From contig CAYPPG010000008.1 in assembly GCA_964412555.1 (NCBI GenBank), forward strand, positions 1 to 64,000: a stretch of 64,000 nucleotides of DNA, read 5' to 3'. The position numbers and the translations under genes are program-made. The DNA comes from CAYPPG01 sp964412555 (GTDB lineage Bacteria > Hinthialibacterota > Hinthialibacteria > Hinthialibacterales > Hinthialibacteraceae). Positions 9,424 through 18,667 of the stretch are shown piece by piece; the first letter of the stretch is position 1; each line of letters begins with the position of its first letter. The notes beneath the pieces are model-generated. The model was not told the DNA's origin. It saw only the letters and a program-made list of their open reading frames with translations, and made no database searches.

Positions 9424-10128
9424 ATGATTCGAGGTAGAATTCAGGAAACCGATTTCGATTTTGGGGAAGTGTTAAAGTCTCGAACGCCGTTGGGGATTGA
9501 CCTTTTTTCAATGGAAGAAACAGAAACCATGGAGCGTGGATTTACATTGATCGAATTGCTAATCGTAGTGGCGATTATCGGAATTTTGGCGGCAATTGCT
9601 GTTCCGAATTTTCTGAACGCACAAACCCGTGCACGGGTCGCTCGAGTGATGGGAGATCATAAAGCCATTGGAACAGCGTTGGAGATGTATGCCGCCGATC
9701 ACAATATTTTCCCTTGGCCGATCGGGAACGGCCAGGGGCACTCGAATTATTCAGTCTACATCGAATATGTACATGAGCTGACCACACCGGTTGCCTATAT
9801 TGCGAGTGTAGCCTATACCGATGTCTTCAAGCCTAAGCGGGAAGAGACGAATTGGTATCCGGATGACACGATCTTCAGTTATCAATATGTCAGCTACAAC
9901 GGCAGTTGGGCGCGTCTCTCGAATGTTTCCGCAGCCCTAAACGGAGAATATGTCCCCGGCTATTGCATCTCCAGCTACGGCCCGGACCAAGGGGCAGATG
10001 GGATCGAATGGCACCCGATGTCCGGAAATCGGGGATCCATTTACAATTCCAGCAACGGACTGGTTAGTAACGGCGATATCGGCCGTTTCGGCGGATCGGT
10101 TGTGGAGCGCACAGTAATGGGTGGATAG
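9424..10128 (+). CDS. prepilin-type N-terminal methylation domain protein (orphan pseudopilin)
   Basis: A pseudopilin or type IV pilin-like protein. The cleavage site is G^FTLIEL, followed by a hydrophobic helix, and the mature part continues VPNFLNAQTRARVARVMGDH. A small soluble domain rich in Tyr, Asn and Gly follows. The annotated ATG has AGGTGAT 7 bases upstream but gives an unusually long leader of about 37 residues. ATGs at 9511 and 9529 would give leaders of 9 and 3 residues but have weak ribosome sites. No pilus or secretion machinery is nearby. The mature N-terminus is identical over about 32 residues to the pseudopilin at 33825. Such stand-alone pseudopilins are multiplied in several candidate phyla; their function is unknown. 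Confidence 0.85.
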   Translation: MIRGRIQETDFDFGEVLKSRTPLGIDLFSMEETETMERGFTLIELLIVVAIIGILAAIAVPNFLNAQTRARVARVMGDHKAIGTALEMYAADHNIFPWPIGNGQGHSNYSVYIEYVHELTTPVAYIASVAYTDVFKPKREETNWYPDDTIFSYQYVSYNGSWARLSNVSAALNGEYVPGYCISSYGPDQGADGIEWHPMSGNRGSIYNSSNGLVSNGDIGRFGGSVVERTVMGG

Positions 10129-10136
10129 AACGTATC

Positions 10137-10153
10137 GCCGGCATCTTGCCGGC
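10137..10153. repeat. 7-bp stem, TCT-loop hairpin
   Basis: GCCGGCA, TCT and TGCCGGC form a perfect 7-bp stem with a three-base loop, 8 bases after the pseudopilin stop and 17 before the next start. It is a member of the triplet-loop hairpin family of this window; its stem is the same as one of the two stems at 30026-30083, with TCT replacing GGA in the loop. Confidence 0.7.
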
Positions 10154-10170
10154 TTCATAGACAGAATACA

Positions 10171-12114
10171 ATGGATTTCCGAAGGTGGTTTCTTTCCTCG
10201 TTGATCTTGGTTTACGCGATTCTCGTCGTTCTCACAGCTTGGTTAGGGGACGATGCCTATATTACCTTCCGTACTGCCGATAATTTCGTAAATGGCTACG
10301 GCTTACGCTGGAATGTCGATGAACGGGTGCAAACCTACACCCACCCGCTTTGGATGTTGGTTTTTTCCACGATCTATTTTTTTACCCGTGAAGTGTATTT
10401 TACGATTCTGGTTCTATCGCTGCTGTGTTCGATTGCTGCGGTTTCTCTCGTTTGTTTCACACTTTCCATTTCATGGTTCAATGCATTTTTTGTCATCTTA
10501 TTTCTGATTTTATCAAAGGCATTTCTCGATTATTCCACCTCCGGTTTGGAAAATCCGCTCACGCATTTGTTGCTGGGATTGTTTTTTCTTCAATTATTCC
10601 AAATTGATAATTATCCTGATCATACAAAGACAAGGAACCTATTCCTATTATCGTTCATTACTGCGCTTCTTCTCTGTACTCGTATGGATCTTGCGCTCAT
10701 ACTCATTCCATGTTTTCTCTATGTTGTATTCCGGAGGAATGTGACGATTCAGGAATTTTCGGTTGTTTTAGGCGGGATGCTTCCTTTTTTCGCCTGGGAA
10801 CTTTTTTCGATTGTTTATTATGGTTTTCCCTTTCCCAATACAGCCTATGCAAAATTGAATACGGGATTGAATGAGCATTTACTGATGCAGCAAGGTCTGC
10901 GCTATTTGTTGAATTCAATCAGCTGGGATCCGATTACGCTCATTGTCATTTGCACTTCAACGGTCTATTCCTTGATCCATTTTCGCAGAAATCCGATGAT
11001 TTTCATGATGGGATTGGGAATGATGTTGTATCTCCTGTATGTAATCCGAATCGGCGGCGATTTTATGAGCGGTCGATTTCTGACCCCGGTCTTTTTTTGT
11101 GCCGTGATCCTATTTGCTCGCTTGCCGAAAGATAGAACAAGCCGGTTGGTTTATGCGTCGGTTCTACTCGTTTCTTTCACATGTTCGATTTTGGTTGAAA
11201 AACAAATCGAGCCGCCGTTACGGAAAAAAATCGACCGGTTCGGTATCGCGGATGAACGGTTATTTTGGTATCCGGTCACAGGTTTCTTAAATGTATTGGA
11301 AAAAGGAACAATTCCGGACAGCCGAGAAACGCGGGATGCATTCAGCCATCGAAGAGAAGACCAGAAAGTCCGCGATCGCTACATCGTCGGGATGTATGGA
11401 TTTTACATGGGACCGTCGTTTCATATTGTCGATTGCTGCGCACTTGCCGATCCGCTCATGGCCCGGCTTCCCGTACGCGGAAATGGGATGGATTGGCGCA
11501 TCGGCCATTTCGAACGGGATATGCCCCACGAATATCTATCGATCCTAAATGACCGGAGCCAAATCGAAGATCAAAATCTCCGGGAATATTCGGATAAACT
11601 GAATCGCATAACGCGGGGAGAGATATGGGATGTAGAACGTTTTATGGAAATATGGCGATTCAACACCGGCCAATACGACCATCTGATCGAAGAGTATTGT
11701 ACTCACAATTACCACCAACACCGGTATGATGAATGGGATGCCGAGGTGGAAAAGAATCGGCCGTGGGGTGATCCGAGAAATGTCATTTTGAATCGATATG
11801 GGATTGGAATCACGGATATCCCCAGCGAACTGAGAAACGCAGAACAATTTTCTATCGGCTTGCATGGCGGTGAAACGTATAAAATTGTTTTCTATCGGGA
11901 GCAGGAAAAAGTGAGTGAGATGGAGATTACCATTCCCCGCTTAGAGAGAGGAGAAATGACGATAAAACGGTTTTCAATTCCATCAAATGAATGTGTGAAT
12001 CAATTTGATTGGATTCGAATCAAACCATGTAATTCTTTTGGGAAACCAAGTCTCGGCCATTTTCGATTGTTAAAAAATACAATGAATTCCCATGATGTAT
12101 TCTTTCAAGGATAA
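10171..12114 (+). CDS. GT-C type membrane glycosyltransferase-like protein
   Basis: 647 residues. The N-terminal two thirds hold about nine to ten hydrophobic helices. The first periplasmic loop carries DDAYITFRTADNFVNGYGL, where the acidic pair after helix 1 is the catalytic signature of GT-C polyprenyl-phosphate-sugar transferases. The loop motif resembles the mycobacterial arabinosyltransferase AftB family and related bacterial proteins. The C-terminal ~270 residues are soluble and Trp/Arg-rich. Likely role: transfer of a sugar from a lipid carrier to an envelope glycan on the outer face of the inner membrane. Donor and acceptor are unknown. No convincing ribosome site is seen; a hairpin repeat occupies the short leader. 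Confidence 0.75.
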   Translation: MDFRRWFLSSLILVYAILVVLTAWLGDDAYITFRTADNFVNGYGLRWNVDERVQTYTHPLWMLVFSTIYFFTREVYFTILVLSLLCSIAAVSLVCFTLSISWFNAFFVILFLILSKAFLDYSTSGLENPLTHLLLGLFFLQLFQIDNYPDHTKTRNLFLLSFITALLLCTRMDLALILIPCFLYVVFRRNVTIQEFSVVLGGMLPFFAWELFSIVYYGFPFPNTAYAKLNTGLNEHLLMQQGLRYLLNSISWDPITLIVICTSTVYSLIHFRRNPMIFMMGLGMMLYLLYVIRIGGDFMSGRFLTPVFFCAVILFARLPKDRTSRLVYASVLLVSFTCSILVEKQIEPPLRKKIDRFGIADERLFWYPVTGFLNVLEKGTIPDSRETRDAFSHRREDQKVRDRYIVGMYGFYMGPSFHIVDCCALADPLMARLPVRGNGMDWRIGHFERDMPHEYLSILNDRSQIEDQNLREYSDKLNRITRGEIWDVERFMEIWRFNTGQYDHLIEEYCTHNYHQHRYDEWDAEVEKNRPWGDPRNVILNRYGIGITDIPSELRNAEQFSIGLHGGETYKIVFYREQEKVSEMEITIPRLERGEMTIKRFSIPSNECVNQFDWIRIKPCNSFGKPSLGHFRLLKNTMNSHDVFFQG

Positions 12115-12208
12115 TCATGTCCCTATCCTTGAAAGGCTGTTTGTGTTTTCTTATCAGAAATCCAATATCGAAATGATTTTATTGAGAACAGAAAAAGGAG
12201 ATAACAGA

Positions 12209-15199
12209 ATGTTCAGAAGAGTAGTATTGAGCCTGGTTATGACTTTTCTTATCGGATCCTTGGTATATTCGATGGATACAAGGGTCTTACAGCACGGATT
12301 TACCGATCCACCGCTTTCCGCCCGCCCTCGTGCTTATTGGGTATGGCTGAACGGGAATTTCGATTATTCCCAATTGACGAAAGACCTGGAAAATATCAAA
12401 GAGAAGGGGCTTGGCGGATTCGATATCTTTGATATCGGAGCACGGGATCCGGAAAACGTGGTTCCGGAAGGTCATGCGTTCTTTGGTCCGGAATCTGTCG
12501 AAGGTATCGCCTATGCGATTCGCGAGACACAACGGTTGGGATTGGAACTGGGATTGATCACTTCCAGCAGCTGGAACGCCGGTGGTCCTTGGGTGCCACC
12601 CGAACTTGGCACGATGGGATTGTTTGTCTCAGAAATGGAGGTGGATGGTCCGGCCAAATTATCTCAAAAAATTCCGCTCCCGAAATTTCCACAGAAAGCG
12701 CCCCAAAACGATGACGGGTTGCCGGTATTCAACAAAACAGTCGCCGTACTCGCGTTGCCATACTCTGAAACGAAAACCGTCGAAGATAACAATTCAATCC
12801 TTGATCTCACTGACCGTCTTCAAGGCGATTCCAAGTTGGAATGGGATGTCCCTGCCGGCAAGTGGATCATTTACCGCTATGTTTGTGCTTGCACTGGTGA
12901 ACGTCTCGTGCTTCCCAGTCCCAAATCGGATGGATTGATTATCGATCATTTCAATCCGGAAGCGACAGAATTTCATTTCCGTTATCTCCTCGAAGAATTG
13001 GAAGACGAAATGGGAAGCGTGCATGATACCGGTCTCAAAATCATGTATCTCCCCAGCTACGAAGTCACGAGTTACGACGACTATACCGGTTTGATTTGGA
13101 CGCCCATGCTGCAGGAAGAATTTTTGTTGCGGCGCGGCTATTCTCTGACTCCTTTCTTACCGGCTTTGTTTGGGTGGACAATTCGTGATGCGGACTATAC
13201 TGATCGGTTTCAGTTTGATTTCAAGATGACGCTCTCAGATTTAATCATCGAAAATCATTATGCAAAAGCGCGTGAGGTGAGCAATGAATACGGTTTGTTG
13301 CTGTGTTCGGAAGCGGGCGGCCCCGGCCAACCGCTGCACAATTGCCCATTTGAAGCCTTGCGCGCCCTCGGTACACTGGACATCCCGCGCGGAGAGTTCT
13401 GGTATAAACATCAACGTTTCGATGAAGAAGGCAACGATATCATGTGGCTGGTGAAAGAAATCGCCTGCGCATCTCATATTTACGGGAAAACACTTGTGGA
13501 CGGTGAAGCCTTTACCAGCTGGCATCATTGGCAGATCGGCCCCTTCGATTTAAAACCATTGGCAGACCGCGCGATGTGCGGTGGATTGAACCGGTTTACC
13601 TATCACACCTCTCCGCACTGCCCACCGGAAGCGGGAGAGCCAGGCTGGGTATATCATGCCGGCACGCACATGGGTTCTACGCGGGCGTGGTGGCCGAAAT
13701 CGAGATCGTTCAACGACTATCTAGCACGTTGTTGCTTTTTATTGCAACAAGGCAAATTTGCCGCTGATGTCTTATATTATTATGGCGATGAGGCTCCGAA
13801 CTTCGTGAAACCCAAGCACGTCGATCCCTCACTGGGTTATGGCTACGACTACGATGTAGTAAATACGGAAGTCATTCTCACACGGCTGGAAGTGAAGGAT
13901 GGACGCCTCGTCTTACCGGATGGAATGAGGTATGAGTTACTCGTCTTGCCTGAACGGGATGATATGAATTTTGAGGTTCTGCAAAAGATTGATGAATTGG
14001 TGAAAGCGGGCGCCACCGTTGTCGGTCCGAAACCTATTCGAGAAAATGGTTTGACGAATTATCCGCATTGCGACGAACAAGTCCGACAATTGGCGAACCG
14101 TGTTTGGGGGGATTGTGATGGTAAACAGGTAAAAGAACGATCCTATGGCTCGGGAAAAATTGTGTGGGGGAAACGGTTGCAGGATATCTTGATGGAAAAG
14201 AACATCGGCCCGGCTTTCCAATGCTCACCTACAAAAAAAGAGACAGATGTTGATTGGATCCATCGCCGGACAGATGAGGAAGAAATCTTTTTCATTTATA
14301 ACAAAAATCAAGAGTGGTTGAATCTTGGATGCACCTTTCGCGTCAAGGATAAAATTCCCGAATTTTGGTATCCTGACACCGGAGAAATGCGGCCTTGCGC
14401 CGTTTATAAAACCGTGGATTCCGGAATTCAAATTCCGATCACACTTCCTCCCGCTGGCTCCCTCTTTGTAGTGTTTCGAGAAGGGAAAGAAGTGGATCAT
14501 CTCGTTTCCGTCAGGAAAGACGGCCAAGAAATAAGTGAACAACCGGCACAACATCCTTCTGCTATTTTTAATCTTGGTGACGACAATCAATGGCAGGTAA
14601 CAGTACACGAAAACGGGAATTATACATTTAAAACCAAGCAAGGAAACATAAACAAGATCGCTGTCAAAACCCTCCACGATCCGTTGGAATTGAAAGGATC
14701 ATGGGAAGTCCGCTTCCCGTTCGGTTGGGGAGCACCGAGTGTCACGACTTTTCCCGAATTGATTTCTTGGACGCAATCGGAGGATATGGGGATCAAGTAT
14801 TTTTCCGGTATTGCTACTTATTATAAAAAATTTGAAATACCTTCAGATAAGTTGAATTCCACTATCGCCGTAGAGTTGGATTTGGGGAACGTCAAAGAGG
14901 TTGCCGAAGTGTATGTGAACGGGCATTCGTTAGGCATTGTTTGGAAACCGCCTTTCACGTTCGATATTACAAAATTCGTGAAGGAAGGGGAAAACCATAT
15001 AGTTGTGGAAGTGGCGAATCTCTGGTCCAACCGCCTAACCGGCGACGCAAAATTACCGAAAGAGGAACGTCTCACTTCCACCAACATGACCCGATCCTTG
15101 ACCTGGGAACAACCCTGGAGTGAAACACCGCTCCATGAATCGGGACTCCTCGGACCGGTGCGGATTCTGTTTCTTGAAAAACGGACACTCGATTTTTAG
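12209..15199 (+). CDS. secreted GH106-like alpha-L-rhamnosidase
   Basis: 996 residues. This ATG was chosen because AAAGGAG lies 9 bases upstream and a clean signal peptide follows (MFRRVVLSLVMTFLIGSLVYS); the frame stays open farther upstream but without a signal. The mature N-terminus DPPLSARPRAYWVWLNGNFD and the GGFDIFDIG stretch are typical of glycosyl hydrolases related to alpha-L-rhamnosidases (GH106). A catalytic TIM-barrel region is followed by a C-terminal galactose-binding-like beta-sandwich (YVNGHSLGIVWKPPFTFDIT). It should hydrolyse rhamnosyl or similar deoxy-sugar linkages in plant or algal polysaccharides outside the inner membrane. It starts 94 bases after the glycosyltransferase gene. 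Confidence 0.85.
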   Translation: MFRRVVLSLVMTFLIGSLVYSMDTRVLQHGFTDPPLSARPRAYWVWLNGNFDYSQLTKDLENIKEKGLGGFDIFDIGARDPENVVPEGHAFFGPESVEGIAYAIRETQRLGLELGLITSSSWNAGGPWVPPELGTMGLFVSEMEVDGPAKLSQKIPLPKFPQKAPQNDDGLPVFNKTVAVLALPYSETKTVEDNNSILDLTDRLQGDSKLEWDVPAGKWIIYRYVCACTGERLVLPSPKSDGLIIDHFNPEATEFHFRYLLEELEDEMGSVHDTGLKIMYLPSYEVTSYDDYTGLIWTPMLQEEFLLRRGYSLTPFLPALFGWTIRDADYTDRFQFDFKMTLSDLIIENHYAKAREVSNEYGLLLCSEAGGPGQPLHNCPFEALRALGTLDIPRGEFWYKHQRFDEEGNDIMWLVKEIACASHIYGKTLVDGEAFTSWHHWQIGPFDLKPLADRAMCGGLNRFTYHTSPHCPPEAGEPGWVYHAGTHMGSTRAWWPKSRSFNDYLARCCFLLQQGKFAADVLYYYGDEAPNFVKPKHVDPSLGYGYDYDVVNTEVILTRLEVKDGRLVLPDGMRYELLVLPERDDMNFEVLQKIDELVKAGATVVGPKPIRENGLTNYPHCDEQVRQLANRVWGDCDGKQVKERSYGSGKIVWGKRLQDILMEKNIGPAFQCSPTKKETDVDWIHRRTDEEEIFFIYNKNQEWLNLGCTFRVKDKIPEFWYPDTGEMRPCAVYKTVDSGIQIPITLPPAGSLFVVFREGKEVDHLVSVRKDGQEISEQPAQHPSAIFNLGDDNQWQVTVHENGNYTFKTKQGNINKIAVKTLHDPLELKGSWEVRFPFGWGAPSVTTFPELISWTQSEDMGIKYFSGIATYYKKFEIPSDKLNSTIAVELDLGNVKEVAEVYVNGHSLGIVWKPPFTFDITKFVKEGENHIVVEVANLWSNRLTGDAKLPKEERLTSTNMTRSLTWEQPWSETPLHESGLLGPVRILFLEKRTLDF

Positions 15200-15218
15200 T
15201 GGAAAGATCACGTACTCT

Positions 15219-15227
15219 TGTTATAAT
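15219..15227 (+). promoter_or_regulatory. extended -10 promoter of the toxin-antitoxin pair
   Basis: TG, one base and TATAAT form an extended -10 element 24 bases before the antitoxin ATG, immediately after the rhamnosidase stop. No good -35 hexamer is present, which extended -10 promoters tolerate. It suggests that the pair has its own promoter, as is usual for autoregulated toxin-antitoxin modules. Confidence 0.5.
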
Positions 15228-15250
15228 TTAAGAAAAAACGAGGTAATAAA

Positions 15251-15508
15251 ATGTCTCAGGTAGCCGAAAAAAGCAAATTGGACGAACTCTGCGAAAAGGC
15301 CGTTTCCCGAGATGACGAAAGAATCGTATTCACTCATAAAGGCCGTAAATTCGCTCTGATGACCTTCGAGGAATTCGATTTTTTATCAACGCTTGAAGAT
15401 CGCTATGATAGCGAACTTATGGATGCTGCGCTGAAAGAAATGGAAGAAAAAGGAGAAAAGCCAATCCCTCTAGAAGAGATAATGAAAAAATATGAAATTG
15501 AAGGATAA
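15251..15508 (+). CDS. Phd/YefM-like antitoxin
   Basis: 85 residues. The N-terminal half resembles the Phd/YefM fold: a short helix region, then RIVFTHKGRKFALMTFEEFD, where a beta-hairpin and a 'valid-protection' type helix are expected. The C-terminal tail (EMEEKGEKPIPLEEIMKKYE) is charged and helical, the part that would wrap the toxin. Its TAA overlaps the ATG of the toxin gene by one base, so the two are translationally coupled. It probably represses its own promoter, where an extended -10 is visible. CGAGGT lies 8 bases upstream of the start. The family call rests on context and pattern and is less certain than that of the toxin. Confidence 0.78.
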   Translation: MSQVAEKSKLDELCEKAVSRDDERIVFTHKGRKFALMTFEEFDFLSTLEDRYDSELMDAALKEMEEKGEKPIPLEEIMKKYEIEG

Positions 15509-15768
15509 TGAATTACACTGTCCAAATAGCGCCAACTGCTGACCGCGTCCTTGAATCCATTCATTCTCAAGATCGGGATCGGATTATCAAGAAAATAATC
15601 TCTCTTTCAAGCAATCCACGGCCTGATGGGGTTAAAAAATTAAAAGGAGAGATCAATCAATGGCGTATCCGGGTTGGGAAATATCGTATTATTTATGAGA
15701 TTTACGATGATCGATTACTCGTGGTAGTCGGGAATATAGACAAGAGAGGCGAGGTTTATAAGGATTGA
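15508..15768 (+). CDS. RelE/ParE-type toxin
   Basis: 86 residues matching the RelE superfamily: MNYTVQIAPTADRVLESI for strand 1 and helix 1, a helix with IIKKIISLSSNPRP, then GVKKLKG, INQWRIRVGKYRIIYEI and a final strand DRLLVVVGNIDKRGEVYKD. WRIRVGKYRIIYEI is the core signature. Members are ribosome-dependent mRNA interferases (RelE) or gyrase inhibitors (ParE); conserved basic residues are present but do not separate the two by eye. It is coupled to the antitoxin through an ATG overlapping the upstream stop. Full length, with no sign of decay, in contrast to the PIN remnant 1 kb downstream. Confidence 0.9.
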   Translation: MNYTVQIAPTADRVLESIHSQDRDRIIKKIISLSSNPRPDGVKKLKGEINQWRIRVGKYRIIYEIYDDRLLVVVGNIDKRGEVYKD

Positions 15769-15799
15769 AATAAACTCTTGGTGAATTTGGTTTTACGGT

Positions 15800-16573
15800 T
15801 TAATAAATCGACCAATTGTTCACATTTGTGGGACCATCGTCACCATAGATGAGAATATTATCGATCATCGCGCTGGTGCCATCCGTGTTCCCGTCCAGCC
15901 AAATGGCCAAACAATTGACTCCATCCGTTTCCACGCTCGGAATTCGCCGGAATCCATACCCTTCGGCTATCATGACTTCATCCGATTCGCCTTCTTTTTG
16001 GACATAGACATCTAGTGTCAAATCACGAATGTGAACAACCATGCGCATGTGAAACAACGAACCATCGGTATAGGTGATTTCCTGATCTGCGGCATACGAT
16101 CCTCCGCCTTCCCAATCACCGTTACGAACGTCGATGATGGGATTGGATTCCTGCATTCTCGTCATCGCGCCTTGTTCATTCCAGGTCAAGTCCGGATTTC
16201 CGTCCAAATTGTAGTTGACGGAATCGCTGATGTTCATTCCGACATCGACATTCCCATCTTCCGGTCCGATATACTGCCAGTCCCAGGTCATTGTGAGATC
16301 CCCTTCTTGTTGAACCGGAAACGGGATCCATATCCATGTGTCGCTGCCGTCGAGCTGATTGCACATCAACTGTTCATTCTCAACGACAATATACGGCTCA
16401 GACGGAATGTTCACCACTCCATCCACCCATTGATCATCCGCACCGGCCGGTTGGCCAACGAGGGGGCCATCGCTATATCCTTCCGCTGCTGAAAAATTGC
16501 ACTGGAACACCGTTTGTGCAAATACGGGACTTGCACACACCAACGCCATACAAATGATTCCTAACCGTTTCAT
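15800..16573 (-). CDS. secreted beta-sandwich-like protein with NWSIY C-terminus
   Basis: 257 residues with a signal peptide (about 1-20, MKRLGIICMALVCASPVFAQ). The mature part is acidic and rich in Trp, Asp and Gly, with DTWIWIPFPVQQEGDLTMTW and LFHMRMVVHIRDLTLDVYVQ. This is compatible with a concanavalin-like jelly roll that could bind carbohydrate. No catalytic motif is recognised. It ends NVNNWSIY directly before the stop, closely resembling the LTNWQLY end of the LamG protein 450 bases upstream on the same strand. Start chosen from AAGGAG 6 bases upstream. Its 3' end faces the toxin gene convergently. Confidence 0.75.
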   Translation of the reverse strand: MKRLGIICMALVCASPVFAQTVFQCNFSAAEGYSDGPLVGQPAGADDQWVDGVVNIPSEPYIVVENEQLMCNQLDGSDTWIWIPFPVQQEGDLTMTWDWQYIGPEDGNVDVGMNISDSVNYNLDGNPDLTWNEQGAMTRMQESNPIIDVRNGDWEGGGSYAADQEITYTDGSLFHMRMVVHIRDLTLDVYVQKEGESDEVMIAEGYGFRRIPSVETDGVNCLAIWLDGNTDGTSAMIDNILIYGDDGPTNVNNWSIY

Positions 16574-16698
16574 GACTATCTCCTTTCTAAACTGGTTTTT
16601 GCGGGATTTGTGAGGAATGTATTCAAATTTTCCTCAAATTATATTCAGGAAATTACAACATACTCCCATTTGCTTGTAAAGGTGGGTGAACCATCTAA

Positions 16699-16800
16699 TT
16701 CAACTTTCATCCTTCAATCGTGGAAGATGTCAAAGTGCACACCTTTAAACTCAATGGGGAATTCGATTCTATAAATATTCGTGAACAAGCATATGAATAA
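16699..16800 (+). pseudogene. possible tail of the antitoxin paired with the PIN remnant
   Basis: An open stretch ending in TAA at 16798-16800 translates to VEDVKVHTFKLNGEFDSI followed by NIREQAYE. Its last codons overlap the ATG of the PIN remnant by the ATGAATAA arrangement common in toxin-antitoxin operons. An in-frame TAA just before 16699 removes any longer front part. I infer the 3' end of an antitoxin gene from position, not from a recognised family. Confidence 0.35.
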
Positions 16801-16923
16801 AGTACTTCTTGATACCAATGTTCTGATCTCAGCATTGCACTTGCTCACCAAATCGATACGATTGCCACATTTAATAGAAAGGATTTTGAAAAAGCAGCAG
16901 AAGTAAAGTTGTTTCCTCTATGA
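16793..16923 (+). pseudogene. PIN-domain toxin remnant with internal deletion
   Basis: The first 14 codons read MNKVLLDTNVLISA, the N-terminal strand of PIN ribonucleases with the catalytic Asp in LDTN. From about 16837, in the +1 frame, the sequence reads ALAHQIDTIATFNRKDF and then EKAAEVKLFPL before TGA, which is the C-terminal PIN segment with the last acidic residues. A normal PIN toxin has about 130 residues; roughly 85-100 central residues are missing, and the join also shifts the frame. This is a non-functional toxin created by an internal deletion. It is the only gene-like content in the 451 bases between the two secreted protein genes, together with the possible antitoxin tail. Confidence 0.8.
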
Positions 16924-17024
16924 ATAAACAATGACTGATTTAATATTTAGTACAATTATGTAAAATTTTACCCCTTACGTCCTCTCGAGAATGGGGGAAG
17001 GGCATGAAGGTGTACCTGGTCTTT

Positions 17025-18422
17025 TTAATAGAGTTGCCAGTTTGTTAGCGAAACAGCAAACGGACTCTCAAAATGTGCCTGGATTCGATCTTCACCTAGC
17101 GCATAATCATAAATCGCTACTTCGTCAAGGTAGCCGTCGAAAGTATCCCCGGCGTCGGAACCGCCGATATGGACTTCATTCCCATCCCCGGCAGCCGCTG
17201 CTCCTTCCCGTTGGTCCACCAACTCGGTGTCTAAATATACACGCATTTCCGGCACGGAATCATCATACACAAAAACGGCATGGTGCCATTCGTCCGTATT
17301 GTTTGGAACCGTGACTGCCGGACGTGGATTATATTCGGAAAAGTATTCCAGTTGGTCCGGATTGTAGGCATAGATCACCGCTTGCTGAGTGCCACCAGCC
17401 CTGCGGAATAACAGATAAGATTGGGAACTCCGACCGATCGCATTGAACCATAATTCATATGTGAAGGATGTGAATCCATAGATTGCCTCGGCGTTGAATT
17501 GCGAAACTCGTCCGTAAAGGGCGTAATTGGATGGATCCTTAGGGCCTTGTACGAAGCGCATTCCGCTCGGAACAAGATTGTAGAGTTCCATCTCATCATT
17601 GAAATTATTTTCAAATCGCCAATAGACGGTCGGTTCATCCGCGATGACTTGGGTTGGATATTCTGTCGGGAATGAGGCGTTGTAGTGGGATGCAACCTCC
17701 TCCGCCGTCAAGGCACGTGTATAAATAGCCACTTCATCTAAATGTCCGTTGAAGACATGCTCTCCAATGGCTTCGCGCGTCGCGCCGACATAAATCTCTT
17801 CATCATGTCCGGAATTCAAAATATTGATCAATCCCTCGACTTGATCGACTTCTTGTCCGTCGAGATAAAAAGTCGTGCCAGGGAAGAAATCGTCGTACAC
17901 CATCACGACATGGTGCCATTCGTCCGTATTATCGGCTAATTGGAATTGAGGGATTGGAGCGAATTCACCATAATCCGTTAAAAATTCGACCGTTCCTTCG
18001 GTATAATTGAAGATCAGGGAATTCTCCCCCCCGATGCCATCCGGCGGGGTAGCCCGGCGCATAAGCAAATATGTAGACTCGTTTTGTCCGGCGGCGTTGA
18101 TCCACATCTCATAGGTAAACGATTCAATATCGAATAACTCGATCGTTCCGAAGGCAGCTGCCCAGGCGCCTCCCTCATTGGTGGAAAACGCTGTATTGTC
18201 TTCACCCGGTCCTGCGACAAAATCGGGAGAAATGGCTGGGTCCAAGTCGATCGATCCAGCCGTATCGGTAAGATCGGTTTCAAAACGCCAATATGCCACC
18301 GGATTGTCTGCCATCACTTCATCAGGATACAGTTGTGCGGCTGCCTCGAAAGAGCAAAAACAAACGGAAATACTTACGAACAAGAAAACTCGTAGAAAAC
18401 ATGAAAAATAATGTACTCTCAT
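17025..18422 (-). CDS. secreted protein with two LamG/concanavalin-like domains
   Basis: 465 residues: a signal peptide (about 1-30, ending FEAAAQ) and two homologous repeats of about 220 residues. The first begins YPDEVMADNPVAYWRFE and the second YPTQVIADEPTVYWRFE. Each contains SFTYE, a LamG-type EWHHVVMVYDD or EWHHAVFVYDD strand pair, and ends with LDEVAIY plus a helix. Such domains bind glycans or calcium on the cell surface. The duplication is internal to the gene. The extreme C-terminus is LTNWQLY, matching the neighbour's NWSIY. AAGGAG lies 11 bases upstream of the start. 245 bases without a visible gene separate it from the next gene on the same strand. Confidence 0.85.
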   Translation of the reverse strand: MRVHYFSCFLRVFLFVSISVCFCSFEAAAQLYPDEVMADNPVAYWRFETDLTDTAGSIDLDPAISPDFVAGPGEDNTAFSTNEGGAWAAAFGTIELFDIESFTYEMWINAAGQNESTYLLMRRATPPDGIGGENSLIFNYTEGTVEFLTDYGEFAPIPQFQLADNTDEWHHVVMVYDDFFPGTTFYLDGQEVDQVEGLINILNSGHDEEIYVGATREAIGEHVFNGHLDEVAIYTRALTAEEVASHYNASFPTEYPTQVIADEPTVYWRFENNFNDEMELYNLVPSGMRFVQGPKDPSNYALYGRVSQFNAEAIYGFTSFTYELWFNAIGRSSQSYLLFRRAGGTQQAVIYAYNPDQLEYFSEYNPRPAVTVPNNTDEWHHAVFVYDDSVPEMRVYLDTELVDQREGAAAAGDGNEVHIGGSDAGDTFDGYLDEVAIYDYALGEDRIQAHFESPFAVSLTNWQLY

Positions 18423-18667
18423 TCTCTTTGATCTCCTTTTTCAAATGAATCGATGTCGTACGGATAATGAACATAATCTTCAATAATCCTTGTCGGTCTC
18501 CATTATAGATTCGATTTTGAAGAAATGGAATTAAAAATTAGCGGGTAGTCAGGGCAATGCGTTAGTCTTTCCTGGTGGTTTTGCAAAATCCGGCAAGGGT
18601 AGACTTCGCTTACCCTTGTTACCTGTTTAGATTACGAAGAAAAGTAATCAAGATTAATTTCTAGATA

